NCBI RefSeq assembly: GCF_027214005.1
Contig: NZ_JAPWGY010000007.1
Coordinates: forward strand, 62,001 to 126,000
Source of the DNA: Kiloniella laminariae
Lineage (GTDB): Bacteria; Pseudomonadota; Alphaproteobacteria; Kiloniellales; Kiloniellaceae
Length of the DNA: 64,000 nt
Direction of reading: 5' to 3'
A program made the translations under genes and the position numbers. Of the stretch, positions 36,110 to 44,304 are shown one piece after another (position 1 is the stretch's first letter; each line of letters opens with the position of its first letter). The notes under the pieces were generated by a model. The model was not told where the DNA came from. It did no database searches and worked only from the letters and a program-made list of their open reading frames with translations.

Positions 36110-36180
36110 GGGCCAATGGCTGTCAGATTGGTATCTCTTCACAGTCGGGTTCAGGCAGTATCATTGATGCCCTTGACTCA

Positions 36181-36218
36181 TTTTAGACTTAAGTCCAAAA
36201 TTGAACTGAAGTCTAAAA
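36181..36218. promoter_or_regulatory. Candidate TetR operator
   Basis: TTTTAGACTT (36181-36190) and AAGTCTAAAA (36209-36218) form a perfect 10-bp inverted repeat with an 18-bp spacer. The first arm overlaps the perfect palindrome GACTTAAGTC (36186-36195). The site ends 16 bp before the TetR-type start, where an autoregulatory operator is expected. Confidence 0.6.
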
Positions 36219-36233
36219 GGAGTTTTCTGTCCC

Positions 36234-36830
36234 ATGACTACGTCAACAAAGCCAGCCCATCGCCCTAAATCCCGTGATCTGATTATGGATGCGATGGAGA
36301 GAATTCTGAATGAGAATGGGTATGACGCTGCCACGATCGATGCCGTAATTGAACAATCCGGGGTTGCCCGAGGCACCTTCTATTATAACTTCCCAAGCAA
36401 GAATGCCGTTGTTCATGCTTTGGCACGCCGGGCAGCGCAGCCAATGGTTACAAGGGCAAAAGAGCGGATGGCCGAGGATACCCCGCTGGCAGAGGTTCTG
36501 TCAGATCTGGCTCAGGGTATTGTAAACTGGAACCGACTTTATCCAAATCTGGGACGGGCTGTTTTGAGCAGTGCCTATGATGACAAGGGTTTGCCAATTC
36601 CACCTAACCCGGAAGATCAGCAGTCTTTCCGCGGGTTTTTGGCCCAGATCTTTTCCAGGTGTCAGGCAAAGGGAGAAATCCGGAGCGATATCGACCCCAT
36701 GAGCTTGTCTTTGATGTTTATCGGAATGCTGTTTCAGGGATTGTTCATGTGGTTTTTGCGACCGGAAACAGATCTTCCTCTTTGGGCTGAACAAACAGTG
36801 TCACTTTTTCTGGAGGGCGTAAAATCATGA
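36234..36830 (+). CDS. TetR-family transcriptional regulator
   Basis: The 198-residue protein has an N-terminal TetR HTH (I-M-D-A-M-E-R-I-L-N-E-N-G-Y-D-A-A-T-I, then S-G-V-A-R-G-T-F-Y-Y-N-F) and a helical ligand domain. It overlaps the phosphotransferase-like gene by four bases (ATGA at 36827-36830), so the two are one translationally coupled unit. The inverted repeat just upstream suggests self-repression of the pair, relieved by an unknown ligand. Confidence 0.93.
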   Translation: MTTSTKPAHRPKSRDLIMDAMERILNENGYDAATIDAVIEQSGVARGTFYYNFPSKNAVVHALARRAAQPMVTRAKERMAEDTPLAEVLSDLAQGIVNWNRLYPNLGRAVLSSAYDDKGLPIPPNPEDQQSFRGFLAQIFSRCQAKGEIRSDIDPMSLSLMFIGMLFQGLFMWFLRPETDLPLWAEQTVSLFLEGVKS

Positions 36831-39349
36831 CGCGTTTTGTTTTCACACTGGAAGAAGCTTTTGATCTGGGTGCTGAAATCGTCGGCGGAAAAAGCTGGGG
36901 GCTCGCCAGATTGGCACGCTATGGCTTTACAATTCCGAAAACACTGGCTCTGGGCACGGAACTATATCGGGAAATTCTGAAGCAACCCCTTGTTGCCGCA
37001 AGCTTGAAGCGTCTGCAATGTAATCCGGACGATCCGCTGTTGATTGATGAATTGCACAGGGCAATTCTTGCAGCAGATATCCCCGTGGCCTTTATTCAGG
37101 AACTGGACAGCAACCTGCGTGAGGCCGGGCTGAAGGGAGCAAACCTTGCTGTCAGATCGTCAGCTGTCGGAGAGGACGGGGTCGCTGCGTCTTTTGCCGG
37201 GCAGCACCGCTCTGTGCTCTCGGTAACCGGTTCTGAAGAGCTGCTTTCAGCTGTCAGGGAATGTCTTGCGTCTCTCTGGACAGCAGGGGCTGTTGCCTAT
37301 CGGCTGCATATGGGCTTTGACCTGACAGGTGTTTCCATGGGAATCACGCTGTGTGAGATGGTTGAGGGCGCCGCAGAAATGCGCTCGGGTGTTGCCTTTA
37401 CAGCTGACCCGGTTAGCGGGCGCCGCGATATTATGGTTGTCGAGGCCGTGGAAGGCCTGGCGGATGATCTTGTCAGCGGCCAGGTCCAGGGGTGCCGCTA
37501 TGAAATTCCGAGAGACCAGGTTGCGACAGCCCAGGCGAAAGAGGGGCCTTTGAGCGACAGCCAGCTTGTTCTTCTGGGGCAGGAGCTGGTGCGGTTACAC
37601 TGGTCACTCGGGGATGGTGATATCCCCTACGACACGGAATGGCTGTTTGACGGAACCCGGATTGTTTTTGTCCAGGCACGCCCGGTCACGGCCATGCCGC
37701 ACTGCACTTTCCCAGAGGTTTCAAATGCCCCGATCATATGGAGTAACGCGAACCTGAAAGAAGTTCTTGCCGAGATTCCCTGCCCGATAAGCTGGGGCTT
37801 TATCGAGACGGGAATACCCGAGCTGATGCATGTTTTGCCCCGGACAGCGGGTTATCCAATCCCGGCAGGCATTCGCCCTATAAAGCGCATAAAAGGGCGG
37901 TGTTATGGCGATTTATCAGGGTTGCAATGGCTCTGGTACGATGGCTTCGGACAAAATCCGGGTGATTCCAATCGCAGCATTGGCGGCCATCAACCTGTCA
38001 TAACCATTCCTGAAAAAACCAACTGGCTTGTCAGGTTGCGGCGTCTCGGGCGCGGTTTGAAGGTCATGAAACTCATGAAAGGGGTGGAGGCAAAACTGGA
38101 GCAGTCCTGTGCGGCGATCTTTAGCGATGTCCGGGCTTTTCGAGCAACGGATCTTGCTGCCCTTGATGACAGGGAACTGGTTGAGGAAATGTGGCGTTGG
38201 CTGTCAGTGACAAGAAGCTTTATGCCCGACTTTGCCAAGGGAGCGAACAGCTGTGGGATCAAGCTGTTCCTGTTCGAACAGCAGGTTGGAAAGCTCAGGA
38301 ATGATACGGACAGAAAGATCGCACATGCTCTTTTGAGCGGGGGTGGCCAGATGGATAGTGCAGAACATGCTGTCAGCCTGCGCCACATTGCTGAGCTGGC
38401 AAGAGAAGACAAGGAGGCTCTGCGTATTCTGGAAGGTGAGGGATTGCCAGTAAAACGAGGTGAGGGAGCTTTTGAAACGGCACTGCGGCATTATCTTGAT
38501 CAATACGGTCACAGAGGGGTGGGGGAACTGGACATGGTTTATCCCCGTTGGAGTGAAGATCCCCGCTTTTTGTTTGAACAGATCCGTTTTCTGATGACAC
38601 AGGAATCAAGAACGGTTGAGCAAGCTTCTGTGAACACTGATCTGGACAGGCTGTTGGAGCGGTTACCGGGGCGGCACCGCAAGGCCCTGTTACGGGCTGC
38701 AGAAGCGGCCCGTGGCGGAATGGCGCTGCGGGAACGGGTCAAGTCAGCGATTGTTGCGGCGATGGAGCCTGTCCGCCGTCTGTTGCTGGAAAAAGGTCGT
38801 CGTATGGTCCGCGATGGGCAGTTACAGCAAGCAGATGATCTTTGCTGGATAACCTTTCAGGAATTCATGGCATTGCTAGCGGGACGCTGGAATGGCAAGG
38901 GGTTGAAGCAGCTGGTCTGTGACAGGCGTGCCCGGCATGCGGCCTGGGCCGGAGAAAGTGTCTCTGATGTCTATATCGAAGAACAGGGCCAGGCCCGGGC
39001 GCTTGAGATCACAGAGAACCTCACCGGTGCTGAGCTGGTCGGCTTTGGGGCTTTTCCCGGAAGATATCAGGGCACGGCAAGGGTTTTGCGGTCTCCGGAT
39101 GATGGCGGGCGTATGATGCAGGGTGATATTATGGTTGCCCCCTTCACCGATCCTTCCTGGACGCCCTTGTTTCTAAGGGCCGGGGCGTTGGTGATGGAAA
39201 TCGGTGGCACCATGTCGCATGGCGTCATTGTGGCCCGTGAGTTGGGTCTGCCGACCGTTGTTAACATTCCCGGCGCGTTACAACGTATTGCTGATGGTGA
39301 GTTTCTTGAAGTTGACGGAAGTCTGGGGCGGGTGTTGAAGAAAGTCTGA
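36827..39349 (+). CDS. PEP-synthase-like phosphotransferase, rifampicin phosphotransferase family
   Basis: The 840-residue protein has three parts. Residues 1-300 form the ATP-grasp domain of pyruvate-phosphate-dikinase type (G-G-K-S-W-G-L-A-R-L near residue 17, V-R-S-S-A-V-G-E-D, and Q-A-R-P-V-T as its end). A variable middle domain covers about 310-730. The C-terminal swivelling domain carries the phosphorylated histidine, His798, in T-M-S-H-G-V-I-V-A-R-E-L. The S-H-G form matches rifampicin phosphotransferase, whereas PEP synthase has T-C-H. There is no PEP/pyruvate-binding TIM barrel. It likely moves a phosphate from ATP to a small molecule; whether that is an ansamycin is unknown. Coupling to TetR suggests ligand induction. 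Confidence 0.83.
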   Translation: MTRFVFTLEEAFDLGAEIVGGKSWGLARLARYGFTIPKTLALGTELYREILKQPLVAASLKRLQCNPDDPLLIDELHRAILAADIPVAFIQELDSNLREAGLKGANLAVRSSAVGEDGVAASFAGQHRSVLSVTGSEELLSAVRECLASLWTAGAVAYRLHMGFDLTGVSMGITLCEMVEGAAEMRSGVAFTADPVSGRRDIMVVEAVEGLADDLVSGQVQGCRYEIPRDQVATAQAKEGPLSDSQLVLLGQELVRLHWSLGDGDIPYDTEWLFDGTRIVFVQARPVTAMPHCTFPEVSNAPIIWSNANLKEVLAEIPCPISWGFIETGIPELMHVLPRTAGYPIPAGIRPIKRIKGRCYGDLSGLQWLWYDGFGQNPGDSNRSIGGHQPVITIPEKTNWLVRLRRLGRGLKVMKLMKGVEAKLEQSCAAIFSDVRAFRATDLAALDDRELVEEMWRWLSVTRSFMPDFAKGANSCGIKLFLFEQQVGKLRNDTDRKIAHALLSGGGQMDSAEHAVSLRHIAELAREDKEALRILEGEGLPVKRGEGAFETALRHYLDQYGHRGVGELDMVYPRWSEDPRFLFEQIRFLMTQESRTVEQASVNTDLDRLLERLPGRHRKALLRAAEAARGGMALRERVKSAIVAAMEPVRRLLLEKGRRMVRDGQLQQADDLCWITFQEFMALLAGRWNGKGLKQLVCDRRARHAAWAGESVSDVYIEEQGQARALEITENLTGAELVGFGAFPGRYQGTARVLRSPDDGGRMMQGDIMVAPFTDPSWTPLFLRAGALVMEIGGTMSHGVIVARELGLPTVVNIPGALQRIADGEFLEVDGSLGRVLKKV

Positions 39350-39352
39350 GCC

Positions 39353-40336
39353 TCATTCCCGACCAAAATGTTGCAGGTACTCGGACGTGGTTACACCCAG
39401 ATGGCGGGAAAAACAGCGCCGCATTTTCTGGAGGTCGCCAAAGCCGCAAAGGCTCGCGACCTGCTTCATTGACCTGCCTTTGGCCAGAAGTATTTTTGCC
39501 TGTTCCAGTCTGGTCAACTCGACAAACTGGACAGGTGAAATGCCCAGGGATTGATTAAATTTCCTATCCAGTGTCCGGGGACTCATGTTTGATGCTTTTG
39601 CCAGTTCACTGAGTGTCCAGTTGTAAGCTGGATTGCCGGAAATTTTGTCGATGAGTTTGATCAGATCTGGTTCAGCCTGTTGCTGTGCCTGAAGCAGTTG
39701 AGAGAACTGGCGTTGCCCACCGCTGCGTTTCAGGTAAACCACCAGTTCCTGGGCAACTTCCAGGGACAGGGTTCTGCCGCAGTCTTCCTCGATGATAGCG
39801 AGGGCGAGATCAATGCCGGTGGATACGCCCGCTGATGTATATATCCGGTCGGATTTTGTATAGATCGTATCCAGTTCCCATAAAACCCTGGGATAGCGGC
39901 TTTTGACTATTTGAGCTCGGGACCAGTGAGTTGTCGCGCGTCTGCCGTCAAGAACACCTGCTGCTGCCAGTAACAGCGCACCTGAACAGATTGAAATCAG
40001 GCGTTGATTCTTCGTTTGGCTGGCAAAGGCCCTGATCGCTGTAGATATTTCCCTGTCTTCAAGGAAGGCATCAATACCGTCGCCACCGGGAATGAGGAGA
40101 TCAGCAACGGGATTTATGTTTTGGATACTGCCCTGTGCAACAATTTCCATGCCGCAGGAAGTTCGGACATTTTTGCCATCCGGGCTGATAAAACGGTGTG
40201 TATAGAAAACATGGTCAGGGGCAGATGCGCTGTGAAATGCCTGAACCGGGCCGCTGATATCCAGCAGGTTCACATTCTCAAAAACAAACACATCAATCTG
40301 TCTTTGCTGAGGCATCAGTCTGGTCCTTGGTCGCAT
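39353..40336 (-). CDS. GlxA-type AraC-family regulator
   Basis: The 327-residue protein has a DJ-1/PfpI amidase-like domain at about residues 10-190 (I-D-V-F-V-F-E-N-V-N-L-L-D-I-S-G-P, then I-S-I-C-S-G-A-L-L-L-A-A-A-G with the nucleophile-elbow cysteine). Two AraC HTHs occupy the C-terminal 100 residues (W-T-L-S-E-L-A-K-A-S-N-M-S, V-A-S-L-C-G-F-G). The Met eight codons in (40315) is an alternative start. Relatives control catabolism of glycine betaine, arginine and similar compounds. The gene is divergent from an MFS transporter, which it may control. Confidence 0.9.
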   Translation of the reverse strand: MRPRTRLMPQQRQIDVFVFENVNLLDISGPVQAFHSASAPDHVFYTHRFISPDGKNVRTSCGMEIVAQGSIQNINPVADLLIPGGDGIDAFLEDREISTAIRAFASQTKNQRLISICSGALLLAAAGVLDGRRATTHWSRAQIVKSRYPRVLWELDTIYTKSDRIYTSAGVSTGIDLALAIIEEDCGRTLSLEVAQELVVYLKRSGGQRQFSQLLQAQQQAEPDLIKLIDKISGNPAYNWTLSELAKASNMSPRTLDRKFNQSLGISPVQFVELTRLEQAKILLAKGRSMKQVASLCGFGDLQKMRRCFSRHLGVTTSEYLQHFGRE

Positions 40337-40471
40337 AAAAAGAATAGGTGGTTTGGCAATATATGATGCTGAAATTACATTTTCGACAAGATCTGTTTGG
40401 GATAAAACTGCTGTAGAGATGAATTTGGCAAGGAGTACAAGGTTGTGACAGCAAGGCAGGAGAAGAGTCGA

Positions 40472-41665
40472 ATGAACTGTAATTTTGTCCTGATCTTGTT
40501 GGGAAATGCGATCCTGGGGGCGCCAATGCCCATGTTGATCATTCTGGGCGGCCTGGCCGGGGTGATGCTCGCGCCGACCCCGGAATTGGCTATCTTGCCA
40601 GTTTCGCTACAGCTTTTGGCCGGAATGCTTTCTGCCATGCCCATGTCAGTGTTAATGGGACGGTATGGTCGAAAAAGTGGCTTTTTGCTTGGGGCGCTAT
40701 GCGCCGGGCTTGGTGGTTTTCTGGGTGCCTACAGCCTGTTTGTTTCAAATTTTCTGCTGTTGTGTATGGCGCACGCGATGCTGGGGGCAGCCTTGAGTTG
40801 TTTCGGCTTCTTTCGTTTTGCCGCAGCAGAGGTTGTTTCTGAATCCTGGCGGCCAACGGCTATTTCGATCACGCTTGGTTCAGGCTTGGTGGCGGCCATT
40901 ATCGGTCCTGAGATTTTTGTCTATACCAGGGATTATTTTACGCCTGTACCCTTTGCAGGCGGGTACGGCGCAATCTCGGTCATATCCCTGATCGGTTGCT
41001 TGCCGATTATTGCGCTATCTTTCCCAAAAGCGCCTGGTCTCAATACGAAGATAACCACGACAAAGGCCCCGATAGGAAAGATACTCTGCCGTCAGCCAGT
41101 CTATACAGCTGTCATCTGTGCCGCGGTATCTTTTGGTGTGATGGTTCTCTTGATGGCGCCGACACCGTTGGCCATGGTGAGCTGTGGTTTTAGTGAAACT
41201 CAAGCGAGTGATGTCATTCGCTGGCATGTTATTGCCATGTTTGCCCCCAGCTTTTTTACCGGAAGTCTGATATCCCGCTATGGGTCTGCCCGAATTGTTG
41301 CTTGCGGGCTATTCCTGCTTGGCCTTGCGGGGGGAATGGCCGCGACCGGAATTGAGCTTGAATACTTTTATATCTCTTTGATCCTTCTGGGACTGGGATG
41401 GAACTTTGGCTTTATCGGGGCGACCAACATGCTGTCCGAGAATCTTCTGCCAGCTGAACGGGCTCTTGTGCAGGGAGCAAATGATACCCTGGTTGCTCTT
41501 GTCGCGACTTTGGCTTCTTTTGGGTCAGGTGTGCTGATCTCGACCTTTGATTGGGGAGCCGTTGCACTGGCTGCTTTCCCGATGGTTTTTCTGGCACTGG
41601 TTTTACTTTATGTCTTGAAAAGACGGATGACCTTTCCGGGATCAGAATTGCCAGAGCAGGGGTGA
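40472..41665 (+). CDS. MFS transporter
   Basis: The 397-residue integral membrane protein has about 12 hydrophobic segments. The motif between helices 2 and 3 (M-G-R-Y-G-R-K-S-G) is the major-facilitator signature. ATG 40472 with GGAGAAGAG upstream is preferred to the GTG at 40445. The general look (Y-G-R-K-S-G-F, L-G-A-L-C-A-G-L-G-G-F-L-G) resembles drug or sugar efflux-type MFS proteins with no named substrate. A role in exporting or importing the ligand of the divergent GlxA-type regulator is possible. Confidence 0.9.
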   Translation: MNCNFVLILLGNAILGAPMPMLIILGGLAGVMLAPTPELAILPVSLQLLAGMLSAMPMSVLMGRYGRKSGFLLGALCAGLGGFLGAYSLFVSNFLLLCMAHAMLGAALSCFGFFRFAAAEVVSESWRPTAISITLGSGLVAAIIGPEIFVYTRDYFTPVPFAGGYGAISVISLIGCLPIIALSFPKAPGLNTKITTTKAPIGKILCRQPVYTAVICAAVSFGVMVLLMAPTPLAMVSCGFSETQASDVIRWHVIAMFAPSFFTGSLISRYGSARIVACGLFLLGLAGGMAATGIELEYFYISLILLGLGWNFGFIGATNMLSENLLPAERALVQGANDTLVALVATLASFGSGVLISTFDWGAVALAAFPMVFLALVLLYVLKRRMTFPGSELPEQG

Positions 41666-41706
41666 TACTCTGATTTTTCATGTATCGCCTTTCCGTAAAA
41701 ACCGGG

Positions 41707-42474
41707 TCAGAAAACAAACTCCGGGACCCTCGGGATAGCTGCTTCGGTGAGATCGGATACAGGTGGTGATCCGGCGGCTCTGATTTCCTCGATAATGTTG
41801 TGGCGGGACATATAGAGTACATAGAGGCGTAAATCCACAGGGACGTCCTGCCGATATCTGAAGTCGAGGTGCAGCCACTTTTCGAGATGGGCAAAACCGT
41901 AGTGCCGATTTTGCCCTTTTTCATGCAGGATATGGTTCATAACCCCGAAGTGATAATCCACATCAAAACGGCTGAGGATCAGGCTTCGGGTCAGATGTGG
42001 CAATATCCTGCTGAGGCCCTTGCGTCGCCAATCCGGTCGGGTATAGAGGCGCCCGCTATAGGACAGTTTTCCGCGAACTGTTTTTTCTCGATCAACCGAG
42101 AGCTCACGAATGGTTGTGCCATCGGGGATTTTACCCTGTTCATACCAAAACCGCAGGTTCTCCAATGACTCGCGCAAGCTGGTATAGGGCAAAAGCTTGG
42201 CAGAGATGTAGCTGACACAATTATCCGGCTGCTGAAGATAAACGTTGATCCAGAAACAGCGGTCGGGTGTCAGTGTATTCAACGCGGGATCAAAGGCCGG
42301 ATTTACATATTTGGTATCCGGCATGGCATTGGATATGTCCTGGTAGTGATCAAAATCCGTAGAAATTTCCACGGAGAGGCCCAGGGCTTTGATCTCGTTT
42401 TCCAGGGCAACAAGTCTGCTTTTAAAAAACGCCCGGCTGTAGTGAGGGCAGATCGGCCAGTCTATAAGCTGCAT
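41707..42474 (-). CDS. GNAT-like protein of unknown function
   Basis: The 255-residue soluble protein starts at ATG 42474, with GGAGGACACT upstream. A middle region (L-Y-T-R-P-D-W-R-R-K-G-L-S-R-I-L-P) resembles the acetyl-CoA-binding loop of GNAT acetyltransferases, followed by the helix L-T-R-S-L-I-L. The N- and C-terminal regions are unfamiliar. It shares an 81-bp divergent gap with the MaoC-like gene. Substrate and role are unknown, and assignment to GNAT rests on one motif. Confidence 0.65.
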   Translation of the reverse strand: MQLIDWPICPHYSRAFFKSRLVALENEIKALGLSVEISTDFDHYQDISNAMPDTKYVNPAFDPALNTLTPDRCFWINVYLQQPDNCVSYISAKLLPYTSLRESLENLRFWYEQGKIPDGTTIRELSVDREKTVRGKLSYSGRLYTRPDWRRKGLSRILPHLTRSLILSRFDVDYHFGVMNHILHEKGQNRHYGFAHLEKWLHLDFRYRQDVPVDLRLYVLYMSRHNIIEEIRAAGSPPVSDLTEAAIPRVPEFVF

Positions 42475-42555
42475 AGTGTCCTCCATAAATATGAATTGCA
42501 ACTAATGCGTGTATATATTAATAATATAAAACCGTAATAATTGTCAATCAGGAGA

Positions 42556-43053
42556 ATGGCTATTATGAAATTTGTAACAGGAATGGAGATTCGGCACCGC
42601 TTTACCAAAACAGTCAATGAGGGGGATCACAGCCTCTTTTGCTCATTGACCTGGAATCCTCAACCTCTGCATATCAATGTAGAGAAAGCCCGGGAAAGTG
42701 GCTTTTCTGGTGTGTTGGTCAACGGTATGTACACCCTGAGCCTGACGCTGGGGGTTTCGGTCTATGATCTGACAATGGAAGGCTTGATCGGAAATCTTTC
42801 AATCGACGACGTGCATTATCATGCACCGGTACAGATCGGGGACACCTTGAATTTTATGACCCGTATCCTTCATGTCAGGAGCTCACGCAGTCGCCCGGAC
42901 TGGGAGGTCGTCACTTTTCAGCATTTCTGTTTTCGCAACAAAGATGAACTGGTGCTGGATTGCCACAGAACAACCCTGATGCAGTCCGGGTGCGATCAAG
43001 CGGAAGACGAAACAGTACTGGATCCTGATGTTATCCCCGCGACTGTTTCATAG
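42556..43053 (+). CDS. MaoC-like hydratase domain protein
   Basis: The 165-residue single hot-dog protein starts at ATG 42556 behind AGGAGA. The hydratase-type region is H-R-F-T-K-T-V-N-E-G-D-H, then W-N-P-Q-P-L-H-I-N in place of the usual N-P-x-H-x-D, then G-V-L-V-N-G-M-Y-T. These fit R-specific enoyl-CoA hydratases and related (meth)acryl- or mesaconyl-type hydratases. It probably acts on a CoA thioester. It converges with the maleylacetoacetate isomerase gene. The specific pathway is unclear. Confidence 0.82.
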   Translation: MAIMKFVTGMEIRHRFTKTVNEGDHSLFCSLTWNPQPLHINVEKARESGFSGVLVNGMYTLSLTLGVSVYDLTMEGLIGNLSIDDVHYHAPVQIGDTLNFMTRILHVRSSRSRPDWEVVTFQHFCFRNKDELVLDCHRTTLMQSGCDQAEDETVLDPDVIPATVS

Positions 43054-43073
43054 GAGAAAAGTCACCGCTTAAA

Positions 43074-43730
43074 TTAGCTGGCAGTTTCTGCATCCGGCTG
43101 TTTTTCTGGGCGGGCCTTGTCAAAGGCCGTCAGGGCCAGACAGTTTTTCTCGATCCGGCAGAGGGTCGGGTAATTCTCGAGCGGAATGGAAAAACGCCGG
43201 GCGTTATAGATCTGGGGGACGAGGCAGCAATCTGCGAGACCAGGGTTGTCGCCATGGCAGAAGTCGCCAGCAGAAGAATTTTGGGACAGAGTTGCTTCAA
43301 GGGCAACAAAGCCTTCATCAATCCAGTGACGATACCACTGAGTCTGCTGCTCTTTGGAAAGGCCACAAGGGCCGGTAAGGTATTTCAGAACCCTGAGGTT
43401 GTTCAGGGGATGAATATCACAGGCAATATTCTGGGCCAGAGCCCGGACATGTGCACGCTCGATTGTTGTGGCAGGCAAAAGGGCGGGATCAGGGTACTGT
43501 TCTTCCAGGTACTCGATAATCGCGAGAGACTGGGTCAGGATTTCCCCCTTTTCAACACGAAGGGCGGGGACCAGCTTTTGAGGGTTGATCTGCTGATAAG
43601 CCTCTCCCAGCTGTTGCCCGCCATCCCTGACCAGGTGGAGTGGGCTGCTCTGGTAAGGGAGGTTCTTGAGATTGAAGGCGATCCGCACCCTGTAGGCAGC
43701 TGTTGAGCGCCAGTAGGTATAGAGGTCCAT
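43074..43730 (-). CDS. maiA: Maleylacetoacetate/maleylpyruvate isomerase, zeta-class GST
   Basis: The enzyme isomerises cis-trans double bonds of ring-cleavage products with glutathione. The 218 residues have a thioredoxin-like N-terminal domain (Y-W-R-S-T-A-A-Y-R-V-R-I-A; zeta enzymes usually carry S-S-C or S-S-x here, so R-S-T-A is a variant) and the I-N-P-Q-K-L-V-P-A-L and Q-S-L-A-I-I-E-Y-L-E motifs. The C-terminal domain includes the N-I-A-C-D-I-H-P-L-N-N block, the family signature. It lies just after a MarR gene in a TRAP-transporter operon; a FAH-family hydrolase is encoded 4.5 kb away, so the pair suggests a homogentisate- or gentisate-like route. Confidence 0.88.
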   Translation of the reverse strand: MDLYTYWRSTAAYRVRIAFNLKNLPYQSSPLHLVRDGGQQLGEAYQQINPQKLVPALRVEKGEILTQSLAIIEYLEEQYPDPALLPATTIERAHVRALAQNIACDIHPLNNLRVLKYLTGPCGLSKEQQTQWYRHWIDEGFVALEATLSQNSSAGDFCHGDNPGLADCCLVPQIYNARRFSIPLENYPTLCRIEKNCLALTAFDKARPEKQPDAETAS

Positions 43731-43740
43731 GGCTAGACTT

Positions 43741-44226
43741 TCACAGGGTTTCAGGGGTTTCTGTGTTCAGGCATTTTTCGGCATTTGTTCGAACGCGTGT
43801 CATAAGGGAGCGCAATATGCGTTCTTCTTCAGGAGAAAGTCCTGCCAGAATTTCCTGTTCCCGCGCCCTGACCTGGGGGATCAGTTCGCTCAATATCCGG
43901 CGACCCTCTCGGGTCAGAAAAAGATTGACCCGACGTTTATCGGCACTGCTGACACCCCGTTCCAGATATCCGGCCTTGAGCAATCCTTTGATCGCCCGGC
44001 TGACCTGGACCTTGTCCAGACTGGAATGGTCGACGACTTCGCTGGCTGAAAGCGGGGGATAATTCCCCAGTACGACCATAACCCGCCATTGGTACACCGT
44101 CAGCCCATAGGCGTGGGTGTAGATCGTGGCCACGGATTGACTGATCGCCCGGTAAAAGATCCGGACTTCGTATGGGAAGAAGTCCTTGAGATTGAGGCTA
44201 TCGATCTCGTTGTTACGCGGGGTCAT
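43741..44226 (-). CDS. MarR-family transcriptional regulator
   Basis: The 161-residue protein has a winged helix (Y-Q-W-R-V-M-V-V-L, S-A-S-E-V-V-D-H-S-S-L-D-K-V-Q-V-S-R-A-I) and the wing S-A-D-K-R-R-V-N-L-F-L-T. It is placed between dctM and maiA on the minus strand. Members of the family that control aromatic degradation bind palindromes and release on a pathway intermediate. The two related palindromes upstream of dctP and of the VOC gene are its likely sites. Confidence 0.92.
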   Translation of the reverse strand: MTPRNNEIDSLNLKDFFPYEVRIFYRAISQSVATIYTHAYGLTVYQWRVMVVLGNYPPLSASEVVDHSSLDKVQVSRAIKGLLKAGYLERGVSSADKRRVNLFLTREGRRILSELIPQVRAREQEILAGLSPEEERILRSLMTRVRTNAEKCLNTETPETL

Positions 44227-44304
44227 ATGTTATGGGCCTGTTATCTGGTGTCATCATTGCGGTTGGTCTTGTTTGGCTGTGCAGTTTGTTGGTTAAAGTC
44301 TGGT

